A stretch of DNA of 64,000 nucleotides, taken from Chitinophaga chungangae (GTDB taxonomy: Bacteria; Bacteroidota; Bacteroidia; Chitinophagales; Chitinophagaceae). This document shows, piece after piece, positions 34,625 through 42,949 of the stretch. The stretch covers positions 368,308 to 432,307 of the forward strand of contig NZ_JAGHKP010000003.1 of NCBI RefSeq assembly GCF_017742215.1, read 5' to 3'. The translations under genes were made by a program, and so were the position numbers. Within the stretch, counting starts at the first letter, position 1. Every line of letters starts with the position of its first letter. The notes under the pieces were generated by a model. The model did no database searches. It saw only the letters and a list, made by a program, of their open reading frames with translations, and had not been told where the DNA came from.

Positions 34625-37183
34625 TTAAAATCCTCCTCCCTGGCCTTCCATCTGCATGCCTTCGGAGCTGGAGCGGTTGTTCCTGCGTTTGAACAGCTGC
34701 GCGTCGAACTTGCCGAAACGGTAGCTGAGGTTCAGGCGGAGGATGCGGCTTTCGCGTTTGCGTACCATGTCCTGCGTGAAGAACATCGATTCCTGGTCCA
34801 TGCCGAACTCGCGGGTGTTGAACACGTCACTGAGGCTGATGGTGGCGGAAAGGGCCTTGCTTTTCAGGAAGTCCTTTTTCAGCGCAACGTCCACCGCGCT
34901 CAGGCCTTTGATGCGGCCCTGCGCGGAAGTGGGGATCATCATGAACCCGCCGCCGCGGCCGCCGCCGCCGGTGGGGACGGTGATGGTGGGCGCCTGGTAG
35001 TTGGCCGTTACCTGGAAGGTAAGGTTCCAGGGCAGTTTGGTTTCCGAATTGATCTTCGCCAGCCAGGCGAAACCGCGGTTGGTGTAGTTCTCTTTTTCAT
35101 TGCGCACCTGCAGCTCCTGCTGGTAAAGGTTCACGTTGGTCGTGATGTCCCACCCCGGGACGATCTGGTTTTTCATCGTCAGTTCCGCGCCGTAGGAAAA
35201 ACTTTTGTTGGCGTTGATGAAAGTGGTGAGCAGCGTGTCGCTGCCCGGGCCGATCGGCTCGTTGAGCGTGCTGATCAGGTTGTTGGTATTGCGGTAATAC
35301 AGCGAGCCGAGGAAATTGTGTTTTTTCCAGGTCTTCATGTACGAGAACTCGAGGCTGTTGGTATACTCGGGTTTCAGGTTCGGGTTGCCTTCGCGGTGGT
35401 TGAGCGGATCGCTGAAATCGCGGTAGGGCACCAGCTGGAAGAAATTGGGACGGTTCACCCGGCGCGAATAGTTCAGCTGCAGCTCCTGCTCTTTTTCCAG
35501 CTTGTAGCTCAGGTATACGCTGGGGAATAACCCGGGCACGGCTTTCGTGGGCTTGAAGGTTTTCCCTTCGCTGGGTATTTCGCCGGAATAAACGTACTGT
35601 TCCGCACGCAAACCCACCTGGTAACCGAAGTTTTTGATCGCGTTGGAATAGTTCACGTACGCGGCGTAGATCTGTTCCTTGTATTTATAATCGTTGCTCA
35701 GGCTGTCTATCGGCACATTCACGCTGGGCCCGTCGCCTACTTCGTAAAGACTGCCGTAGTTGCGGACAGTGCCTTTGATGCCGGTCTCGAACTTCCCGGT
35801 CTTGCCCATCGGGTCCACATAATCCGCCTGGAAGGAATAAAAATCGGTATTGCCGGTGCCGCGGTTGCTCTGGATAAACGGGTCGCCAACGGGCTCGCCG
35901 GCCAGCGTTTGCTGCTGCGTACGGAAGCCGCCGCTGCGGTCGTTGCTGTTTTTGTTGATGGACACGTCTGCCGTCAGTTCCTTGTTAGGCTCGGTGAACA
36001 GGTGTTTGAAACCCAGCGTGGTGGCATAGTTCCTGAAACCGAACTCGCTGTTGGTATAACGGGTGTTGCGGCGGGTGAGGTCTTTTTGGGAATCGCTGTA
36101 CAGGCTTCCCAGCTCTTCGTAGTTTTTAAAGGTACCGTCTACGATGTTCTGCGAAAGCGAAATGGTATTGCGGTTGTCCATAAAAAAGTCGATGCCGATG
36201 CGGCCGAACTGGAACTGCCCGCCGTTGCGGCTGTCGCTTTCCTGGTTGATGTAATTGACCTCGGAAGAGCCGGTGGCGAAGTTGGTGCGTTCAGTGGTGC
36301 CGCTGCCCCAGTTGCGGTTGGAGTTGAAATTGTAGTTGGCGCTTACGTTCCATTTACCCTGGCGCACGGCGATGTTGCCGCCCGCGTTGTATTTGTCGTT
36401 CGTGCCGATGCCAGCCTGTACCATGCCGTTAAAACCTGCTTTTTTATTCTTTTTCAGCACGATGTTGATGATGCCGCTCATGCCTTCCGCGTCGTATTTG
36501 GCCGAGGGATTGGTGATCAGCTCCACGCTTTCGATCGCGTCTGCCGGTATCTGGTCGATGGTGAGGGTGCTGGGTTTGCCGTCTACAAAAATATTGGGAG
36601 AGGAGTTGCGCACTTTTACGTTGCCGTCGATGTCCACGTTCACGGAAGGCACGCTTTTCAGCACGTCTGCCGCGGTGCCGCCCACGCTGGTAAGGTTGCG
36701 GTCTACGTTGAACACTTTTTTATCGATGTTCATCTGGAAAGCGGTGCGCTGGCCGGTTACTTCCACTTCCGAAAGCGCCTTGGCGTTCGGCTCCAGGCGG
36801 ATGTTGCCAAGATCCTGGTCCATGGTCTGCGGCGTTACCGTTACTTTTTTGAAGTAGGTTTTATACCCCATGAAGTTGATGCGTACGAGGAAAGGCCCGA
36901 AGGGCAGTTGTTCCAGCGCAAAATCGCCGTTGCCTTTGCTGAGCATGCCGGTTACGACGCTGGAATCTTTTTGGCGGAGAAGGGCTACTGAAGCGTATTC
37001 TACGGGCTGACGGGTCTGTGCGTCCTGCAGTTTGCCGTAAATACGGCCGATCTGCGGCATCTGGCCGCCGCGTTGGGCGCCGGGCGCTCCGGCAGGACGG
37101 GTGCCTCCCTGGGGAACGCCTTGCGCGGTGGCATAGGCATGCATTACGGTCAGTCCCAGGAATAAAGCGTACAATTTTTTCAT
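34625..37183 (-). CDS. TonB-dependent receptor-like outer-membrane barrel protein
   Basis: The ATG at 37183 starts a signal peptide (MKKLYALFLGLTVMHAYATA). A Gly/Pro/Arg-rich linker leads to a carboxypeptidase-like regulatory domain (IGRIYGKLQDAQTRQPVEYA), then a plug domain (AADVLKSVPSVNVDIDGNVK ... SAKYDAEGMSGIINIVLKKN) and a barrel with outer-membrane beta-barrel family 3 strands (NLKPEYTNSLEFSYMKTWKK). It ends in a Gln/Gly-rich tail (QMEGQGGGF). These proteins often import unknown ligands or serve as surface proteins. The gene stands alone with its own terminator. Confidence 0.92.
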   Translation of the reverse strand: MKKLYALFLGLTVMHAYATAQGVPQGGTRPAGAPGAQRGGQMPQIGRIYGKLQDAQTRQPVEYASVALLRQKDSSVVTGMLSKGNGDFALEQLPFGPFLVRINFMGYKTYFKKVTVTPQTMDQDLGNIRLEPNAKALSEVEVTGQRTAFQMNIDKKVFNVDRNLTSVGGTAADVLKSVPSVNVDIDGNVKVRNSSPNIFVDGKPSTLTIDQIPADAIESVELITNPSAKYDAEGMSGIINIVLKKNKKAGFNGMVQAGIGTNDKYNAGGNIAVRQGKWNVSANYNFNSNRNWGSGTTERTNFATGSSEVNYINQESDSRNGGQFQFGRIGIDFFMDNRNTISLSQNIVDGTFKNYEELGSLYSDSQKDLTRRNTRYTNSEFGFRNYATTLGFKHLFTEPNKELTADVSINKNSNDRSGGFRTQQQTLAGEPVGDPFIQSNRGTGNTDFYSFQADYVDPMGKTGKFETGIKGTVRNYGSLYEVGDGPSVNVPIDSLSNDYKYKEQIYAAYVNYSNAIKNFGYQVGLRAEQYVYSGEIPSEGKTFKPTKAVPGLFPSVYLSYKLEKEQELQLNYSRRVNRPNFFQLVPYRDFSDPLNHREGNPNLKPEYTNSLEFSYMKTWKKHNFLGSLYYRNTNNLISTLNEPIGPGSDTLLTTFINANKSFSYGAELTMKNQIVPGWDITTNVNLYQQELQVRNEKENYTNRGFAWLAKINSETKLPWNLTFQVTANYQAPTITVPTGGGGRGGGFMMIPTSAQGRIKGLSAVDVALKKDFLKSKALSATISLSDVFNTREFGMDQESMFFTQDMVRKRESRILRLNLSYRFGKFDAQLFKRRNNRSSSEGMQMEGQGGGF

Positions 37184-37464
37184 CTTGATGAATGTTGAAA
37201 TGAACTCAGATTTAGACGTTGTTTTTATATCGGGCATTTACGGTTTTGGGAAAATAAAAACTTCCGCAAAAGTAATCGCAATTAGACGTGTTACCGGCGG
37301 AAAGGGATGAAGGGCGGGAATTACGACACGAGTGAAAGGAAAACGGGGGCGGAAGGTTTTAACATTATTTAACACTCCGCGGTGAACTTTTTCGAGGTTG
37401 AAAAAGAAGGGTCGTGAACGGTCATAAAAAAGAAAAAGCTCCCGGAACCGGAAGCTTTTTTGAG

Positions 37465-37542
37465 TGGGGTGGATGAGGGGGCTCGAACCCCCGACCCTCA
37501 GAACCACAATCTGATGCTCTAACCAACTGAGCTACAACCACC
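37465..37542 (-). tRNA. tRNA-His (anticodon GTG)
   Basis: On the minus strand: extra G-1 (37542), acceptor GTGGTTG (37541-37535) pairing with CATCCAC, anticodon GTG in loop TTGTGGT, T arm GGGGG-TTCGAGC-CCCC, encoded CCA (37467-37465). The pair 5-68 would be a T-T mismatch. The G-1 and GTG anticodon identify histidine. Confidence 0.93.
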
Positions 37543-37563
37543 ATCTGTTTGTTTTGTGGAGTG

Positions 37564-37571
37564 CAAAGGTA
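37564..37571 (-). promoter_or_regulatory. -7 box (TACCTTTG) before tRNA-His
   Basis: The plus strand CAAAGGTA gives TACCTTTG on the minus strand, matching TAnnTTTG, 21 bases upstream of the tRNA 5' end. Confidence 0.55.
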
Positions 37572-37705
37572 ATATTTTTCATATTCAATTTCCAAATGTT
37601 GCCCCCAAAATCTTTAACAAAAAATAGAAAATTGTTGTTTCCGCTAACCCGCTGATGTTGTTGATCGTAACATATAGCGAATGAAAATCTCTTTCGAAGG
37701 AAGGG

Positions 37706-37725
37706 TTATGCACAGGATTTCCACA
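37706..37725 (+). other. Possible DnaA-box pair
   Basis: TTATGCACA (37706-37714) fits TTATnCACA exactly and ATTTCCACA (37717-37725) is a two-mismatch variant in the same orientation. Two sites alone are too few for a replication origin; they may act in regulation or be chance. Confidence 0.3.
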
Positions 37726-37735
37726 AAAAAACGCG

Positions 37736-37743
37736 TATCTTTG
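37736..37743 (+). promoter_or_regulatory. -7 box (TATCTTTG) of a short leader unit
   Basis: TATCTTTG matches TAnnTTTG. It lies 28 bases before a terminator hairpin, so a transcript of only about 50-60 bases, or an attenuated leader of the following gene, is predicted. Confidence 0.45.
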
Positions 37744-37770
37744 CCATTCGCAAATCACCCGAAACTTACT

Positions 37771-37806
37771 AGCCCAGCATGCGAAGTGCTGGGCTTTTTG
37801 TTTTTA
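37771..37806 (+). terminator. Intrinsic terminator/attenuator before the 403-residue gene
   Basis: A perfect 9-bp stem (37771-37779 with 37787-37795), loop TGCGAAG, followed by TTTTGTTTTT. It stands 45 bases before the next start codon and after the -7 box at 37736, so it would end or attenuate that transcript. Confidence 0.75.
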
Positions 37807-37850
37807 TAACTCAAGAAAAAATTATATAAAAAGTTGATATACAACTAACT

Positions 37851-39062
37851 ATGCATATGGATCAGCTAAAATTGAAATTACAGGAGTATTACCAGCGTTA
37901 CCGCAAGCAGGACAAACTGCCGAAGAAAGACGCCCGGGAAGAGGGGAAAGACCCGGTGCAGGACCTGGAGAACGATATTCTCACCCAGTTCGGGCTGCCG
38001 GTATCCAAAAGGTTTGTACAGATATTGCACGATTTTGTCAACCACAGCCAGGTAAGCGACCAGCTGCTCGATTACGTGAGCAAAAAACTGCGCACCGCCG
38101 CGCGCAAGTACCTGCTTTCACCCGTCATGAGCGATGTGGAAAACCTTAACCAGGCGCGTGACCAGAAAACGAATCCTTTCGACGTATTGCCCGAGCTCGG
38201 TTACCCGGCCAACGAATACGCCGTGTTCCTCATCGGGGAACTGCTGTACCGCCGCAACATGGGCGCACAGGACGTGCTCGACGAGCTGCAGCGCGCGCAT
38301 AAGCACAACAGCTGGGAAGACCTCTTGGTGCTGAGCAAGATCAGCAATTATTCCAGCCACGAACTGTACCAGAAACTCAAAAAATTCGACCTCCGGTTCG
38401 TAGACGATTTCGTACAGCACCAGCACCGCCAGGAAGTGACGCGCCCGCAGCACAAACGCCTCACGCCCGCCGAAGAAGGATACAAACCGAATTACAAGAC
38501 CATTTCAAAAGTACAGGTGGAAGACATTGTGTTCGACGATAAAACCACCCCCAGCCTGTTCGGCAAGATCAAAACCGGCAGCCGCTACACCCGCATCACC
38601 ATCAGCCTCGAATTTTCCGAGCTGAACCAGCTGCTCATGAGCAGCGGCGAACTGGGCGTGGAGATCAGCAACACCATCAAAAAACGCCTTGCCAATCCCG
38701 CAGTGGCCAAACCGCTGGTGATAGACATCAAGGCGGAGTTCGGCGAACCGCTGAAACTGGACAACTGCTACCTGGAAGTATACAAACCGCAGCACCAGGA
38801 AAACGGGAAATGGACGGAAGACAAAGACGCGTTTTATTTCGTGGACAAGATCCTGTCCAAAAAGGAATTTGAAAAACGCAGCAAAGAAGCCGAAGTAAAA
38901 ACCAAGATCCAGGAATGCCTGGAACTGATCGGCGGATCGTACGTGTATTACCAGCGCCTCCGCAGGCTCGGCATTACCGAAGAGGAAGCCAAGCTGCGCG
39001 CCGGTTTGCAGGACGAGCTGTTGTACAAGCTCAGCTACTACCTGAATAAACTGAAGGATTAA
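37851..39062 (+). CDS. Hypothetical cytoplasmic protein
   Basis: A 403-residue soluble protein (start at 37851, or two codons later at 37857: MDQLKLKLQEYYQRYRKQDK). Not recognised. Charged helical N-terminal half (VSKRFVQILHDFVNHSQVSD, EYAVFLIGELLYRRNMGAQD), a middle beta-containing segment (RYTRITISLEFSELNQLLMS) and a C-terminal helical end (YVYYQRLRRLGITEEEAKLR). No signal peptide, membrane segment or catalytic motif is apparent. It is preceded by a possible attenuator and followed by a strong bidirectional terminator, so it is a single-gene unit. Confidence 0.85.
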   Translation: MHMDQLKLKLQEYYQRYRKQDKLPKKDAREEGKDPVQDLENDILTQFGLPVSKRFVQILHDFVNHSQVSDQLLDYVSKKLRTAARKYLLSPVMSDVENLNQARDQKTNPFDVLPELGYPANEYAVFLIGELLYRRNMGAQDVLDELQRAHKHNSWEDLLVLSKISNYSSHELYQKLKKFDLRFVDDFVQHQHRQEVTRPQHKRLTPAEEGYKPNYKTISKVQVEDIVFDDKTTPSLFGKIKTGSRYTRITISLEFSELNQLLMSSGELGVEISNTIKKRLANPAVAKPLVIDIKAEFGEPLKLDNCYLEVYKPQHQENGKWTEDKDAFYFVDKILSKKEFEKRSKEAEVKTKIQECLELIGGSYVYYQRLRRLGITEEEAKLRAGLQDELLYKLSYYLNKLKD

Positions 39063-39081
39063 AACACCGCTTCATAGCACG

Positions 39082-39113
39082 AAAAAGCCCCGGAAATACT
39101 CCGGGGCTTTTTT
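39082..39113. terminator. Bidirectional intrinsic terminator
   Basis: A perfect 13-bp stem (39082-39094 with 39100-39112) around AATAC, with A- and T-runs on both sides. It serves the converging 403-residue gene (plus) and the plug-domain gene (minus). Confidence 0.9.
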
Positions 39114-39131
39114 ATGTCATATAGAATTCTC

Positions 39132-41570
39132 TTAAAAATTCTTCTCGATCCTTCCCACTCTTCCATACTGGTCCATTCCTTCCACCACTACCCTGAAGTT
39201 CTTGGTGTTATCGTTATTGTAGAAGATCAGGCGCGCCGTATGATTGGTGCTGTCGATCGCCAGGTTCGGGCTCCAGAAGAGCGTGAGGCGCTTGTCCGGC
39301 AGGTCGTGGATCGGCTTGCGCACGGAGTAATCGGGATTGTAAAATTCCTTGATGATCTTGTAGCCGCCTTTTTTCAGCAGGTCGAGGCCTTTCACGTTCG
39401 GGTCCGGCTTGCTGTCTCCGCCGCGGCGCGTCCATATCGCGATAGCGCCGTTGCCGCCGCCGATGCCGCCCATGAACGGCGGACGGAACACCTTGATCAT
39501 CGCTACGTCCTGCATAGGGATGTTGGCCACCGTTCCGATATCCACCGGCATTTGGTCGAGATATACGCCGGGTGCGCCGCCGCGCCAGGAAAGCACGGGG
39601 TTGCTGATGTCCCCTGTGATCTGCAGGCCCGCCACACGCGCTTGCAGGTATTGGAATACGTTGAAGGAAGTCGGGTTTTCGTTCGTCAGGTCAAACGTCA
39701 TCGCATTGCCGCCGGAGAACATGCCGCTCGCGTAACGTTTTTCGGTGCTTTCCGCTTCCGTCGGCTTTTTGGCGGTGATGTCCACGCCCTGCAGCTGTAT
39801 CGTCCGGTTATTGATCCTGCGGTTCACGCTGTTGCTTTCCACCACGGTGGCGAGGTAATTTTTTAATATCCGGTTATCCAGCGGGGGGGGAGGCAATAAT
39901 GGAATCGGCGTTTTCACCGTTGTGTATACGTCGAAGAAATGACGGTCGAACTGCACGTCTACGTCTTTCCACTTTTTATTGGTCATGTTGCCCTGGAAAT
40001 ACACGTTGGCGGTATCGTTGTAGAACAGGTTGTTCAGTTCGAACGACCCGTCCGGGCTTACCGGCGCCGATGCGAAGGCAGACGAGCTGTCTACCGGTAT
40101 TTTGATCAGGAAGTTCACCGAACCGTCGGTTACAGGCTGGCCGCCTGCGGTGCGGGCTTTACCGGTGATGCTGATGCCCTGTTCGTACGGGTATTTCAGT
40201 TTCGGGTATTTGTCCTGCAGAATTTCTTTCCAGCTAAACCTTCTCCAGCCGTTGGTGAGCATCACCAGATCGATGGCCTGCAGCGTGCTGGCGCTGTCGT
40301 TCCTGAAATACCAGGCCGGGTTATGCACATAGCCGTGAATGTCTGACGTAAGCAGCGTGTTGCTCACGATGTTGTTGGCCCAGGGGTCGAAGCCTACCTG
40401 GTCTGCATCGGTTACAGACGCGCTGATACGGCCGCGCATGGAATCGGGCACCTGCAGCACCAGCTCGGTGCGCTGGCGCGGGCCTTTGTTCAGTTCCTGC
40501 GGGTCGAGGAAATATTCTATCTGGTCGTTTTTCTGTCTTACGTACACCAACCGCTCGGAAAGGGGATTGCCGTTCGGGTCGAACAGCGTGAGGGTGATGA
40601 TGCCCGTCGGGATCTGCGTGGCGGGTATCAGGCCGCTTACTTTGCCTTCGGATATGCTGAGGTTGGCTTTGTAAATCACCTGGTTCTGCATGGTGGCGAT
40701 CAGCAGCAGGTTGTTCATGCTGCTGTCCAGCCCGTTGAAACCGGTAAGGTAAAATATCCTCGCGCCGCGGTTATACACTTTCAGCGCGATACCGGAAGGT
40801 TTTACCGCCGGCAGGCTGATGGTTTTCTGCTGGCCGCCCGCGGTGGCTACGACTGCTTTGTAAGTCTCTCCCGCAACGGGTTTCAGCTCAAATGTGCCCA
40901 TGCCGTCGTGCAGGGTTTCGATCACGGCCACCTGCTGGTCTTTGCTGTCGCGCACGGCGCCCGCCACTTTGATGGGGTAGCCGTTCTGGTCGATAGCTTT
41001 GAAGGCTACCACGCTTTGCACGTCGGTGATCAGGTCGCCGCCTTCGGGGAAGAACTGTACCGAATAATCCTTCGAAGCCGGCATTTCTTCACCGCCTTTA
41101 CCGGTTTTCGGGTCCAGCACTTGGATGTTTTTATAAAAAAGGAAAGTGGTGTCGTAGTTGAGCATCCATGCGGTATAAGCGCGTACCTGGTAAAGACCGG
41201 GCTTCATGTTTTCGGGGAGGGCAAACTGGCCGGCGGCGCCGCCTTCGTTTACCAGCACGAGTTCTTTCTGCACAACGGCCCCTTTGCTGTCCCGCAGTTC
41301 CGCATAAAGATTGCGCGCGCCGAGTGCGGGCAGGTCGTTGAGCGTGAGATAGGCGGAGAACCAGATATTCTCGCCCGAAGCGTAATAATCTTTATCAAAA
41401 TGCAGGTACACTTTTTCCTGCGGGTAATTCGTGGCAAATTTCTCTAAAGCTTTGATGATCCTGTCTGTCCAGTCGTCGGGTCGGGAAAAGCCCATAGAGC
41501 CCCAGGCGGCTACGGCCAGAAGGCCGGCGCCAAGCAGGATTCTCAGCTTTTTCAGGGAAGGTCGTTGCAT
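39132..41570 (-). CDS. MG2-like and TonB plug-domain surface protein without a barrel
   Basis: An 812-residue exported protein (signal region KKLRILLGAGLLAVAAWGSM). Residues ~50-150 contain a macroglobulin-like segment (EKVYLHFDKDYYASGENIWF then NMKPGLYQVRAYTAWML). The middle has beta-sandwich modules, and residues ~600-720 resemble a TonB receptor plug (YLQARVAGLQITGDISN then PGVYLDQMPVD then DVAMIKVFRPPF). No beta-barrel follows: the protein ends soon after (GRVGRIEKNF). This layout recurs in Bacteroidota as plug-domain-containing proteins of unknown role, perhaps periplasmic. Confidence 0.85.
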   Translation of the reverse strand: MQRPSLKKLRILLGAGLLAVAAWGSMGFSRPDDWTDRIIKALEKFATNYPQEKVYLHFDKDYYASGENIWFSAYLTLNDLPALGARNLYAELRDSKGAVVQKELVLVNEGGAAGQFALPENMKPGLYQVRAYTAWMLNYDTTFLFYKNIQVLDPKTGKGGEEMPASKDYSVQFFPEGGDLITDVQSVVAFKAIDQNGYPIKVAGAVRDSKDQQVAVIETLHDGMGTFELKPVAGETYKAVVATAGGQQKTISLPAVKPSGIALKVYNRGARIFYLTGFNGLDSSMNNLLLIATMQNQVIYKANLSISEGKVSGLIPATQIPTGIITLTLFDPNGNPLSERLVYVRQKNDQIEYFLDPQELNKGPRQRTELVLQVPDSMRGRISASVTDADQVGFDPWANNIVSNTLLTSDIHGYVHNPAWYFRNDSASTLQAIDLVMLTNGWRRFSWKEILQDKYPKLKYPYEQGISITGKARTAGGQPVTDGSVNFLIKIPVDSSSAFASAPVSPDGSFELNNLFYNDTANVYFQGNMTNKKWKDVDVQFDRHFFDVYTTVKTPIPLLPPPPLDNRILKNYLATVVESNSVNRRINNRTIQLQGVDITAKKPTEAESTEKRYASGMFSGGNAMTFDLTNENPTSFNVFQYLQARVAGLQITGDISNPVLSWRGGAPGVYLDQMPVDIGTVANIPMQDVAMIKVFRPPFMGGIGGGNGAIAIWTRRGGDSKPDPNVKGLDLLKKGGYKIIKEFYNPDYSVRKPIHDLPDKRLTLFWSPNLAIDSTNHTARLIFYNNDNTKNFRVVVEGMDQYGRVGRIEKNF

Positions 41571-41711
41571 GGAGTGCTAATCGTTTAATGATCCAAGATA
41601 GTGAATTACGAATAATTAGTAGAGAATGCCAGGGATATTTTAACATTTCGTTTTTGGGCGCATTATTGCGAAATTCGCGGCCGGCGGCCGGCCCGTAAGG
41701 CCGGGCAACTT

Positions 41712-42944
41712 ATGATGAACAACACACAGGCAAACAACAGGCTGATCGTGATCGGCGGCGGCGCGGCGGGATTTTTCTGCGCGGTGAACGCCGCAAGGCT
41801 GCACCCGGGGCTGAGCGTAACGGTAATGGAAAAAACCGGCAAATTGCTGTCGAAGGTAAAAGTATCCGGCGGCGGGCGCTGCAATGTTACGCACCATCTG
41901 CATTCCATTGCGGACATGACGAAACGTTATCCCCGCGGCGAACGCTTCCTGAAAAAGGCGTTCACCCGGTTCTTCGTGCCCGATACCATCGCATGGTACG
42001 CGGAAAGGGGCGTGCAGTTGAAAGTGGAAGACGATGGCAGGATGTTTCCCCTCACCGATAATTCGCAGACCATCGTGGATTGCCTGCTGCGCGAAGCGGA
42101 CCGCCATGGGGTGATCGTTCGCACGCATGCGGACGTTACAGCGCTGGAAAAAACGGGGGAGGGGTGGACGGTGCACCTGGCCGGCGCTCCCGCGCTGGAA
42201 GCGCGATACGTGTGCGTGGCCGCGGGCGGTTTCGCGCAGGGGCAGAAGTTCGGCTGGCTCACGGCTTTGGGGCACAGCATCGAAGCGCCCGCCCCTTCAT
42301 TGTTCACCTTCAACATGCCCGGCAACCCGGTAACGGAACTGATGGGCGTGGCCGTGACGCAGGCGCAGGTGAAGATCGCCGGCAGCAAACTGCAGGAAAC
42401 CGGCCCGCTGCTGATCACGCATTGGGGCATGAGCGGACCCGCAGTGCTGCGGCTTTCCGCCTGGGGCGCAAGATATTTACAGGAACAGCAGTACGCTTTT
42501 ACTTTGCTGGTGAACTGGCTGCCCGCTTACAACGAAAATTCCCTCCGCGACGCATGGCCGCAATGGCGGCTGGATATGGGCAAGCAGGCGATCTGGACGA
42601 AAAATCCCTTTGGCCTGCCACAGCGGCTGTGGCAGTTTTTGCTGCAACAGTCAGGCATACACGAAAATGTGCGATGGGCGGAACTGCCGGCGAAAGAACA
42701 GAACAAACTGATGAGGAACCTGACGGCGATGGAGTTCCCGGTGAAAGGGAAAACCACGTTCAAGGAAGAATTTGTGACCTGCGGCGGGATAAAGCTGTCT
42801 GAAATCGACCCGCAGACCATGCAGAGCCGCATTGCACCGGGATTATATTTTGCGGGCGAAGTGATGGATGTGGACGGGATCACGGGCGGGTTTAATTTCC
42901 AGCATGCCTGGACGAGCGGCTGGATCGCGGCGCAGCTGGCATGA
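41712..42944 (+). CDS. HI0933/TIGR03862-family FAD flavoprotein
   Basis: A 410-residue NAD(P)/FAD-dependent oxidoreductase. The dinucleotide fold LIVIGGGAAGFFCAVNAARL sits at about 11-30, followed by the family-specific KVKVSGGGRCNVTHH. The C-terminus carries FAD-binding GLYFAGEVMDVDGITGGFNF. Length and motifs fit the HI0933/BaiN-like group, whose physiological substrates are largely unknown. The two adjacent ATG codons at 41712 and 41715 are equally possible starts. It converges with the minus-strand repeat protein 5 bases away. Confidence 0.92.
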   Translation: MMNNTQANNRLIVIGGGAAGFFCAVNAARLHPGLSVTVMEKTGKLLSKVKVSGGGRCNVTHHLHSIADMTKRYPRGERFLKKAFTRFFVPDTIAWYAERGVQLKVEDDGRMFPLTDNSQTIVDCLLREADRHGVIVRTHADVTALEKTGEGWTVHLAGAPALEARYVCVAAGGFAQGQKFGWLTALGHSIEAPAPSLFTFNMPGNPVTELMGVAVTQAQVKIAGSKLQETGPLLITHWGMSGPAVLRLSAWGARYLQEQQYAFTLLVNWLPAYNENSLRDAWPQWRLDMGKQAIWTKNPFGLPQRLWQFLLQQSGIHENVRWAELPAKEQNKLMRNLTAMEFPVKGKTTFKEEFVTCGGIKLSEIDPQTMQSRIAPGLYFAGEVMDVDGITGGFNFQHAWTSGWIAAQLA

Positions 42945-42949
42945 GGTTA

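Noticed and set aside
37700..37810. Replication origin
   Set aside because: Only one exact DnaA-box match and one weak variant, no AT-rich unwinding repeats, and no dnaA or dnaN nearby.
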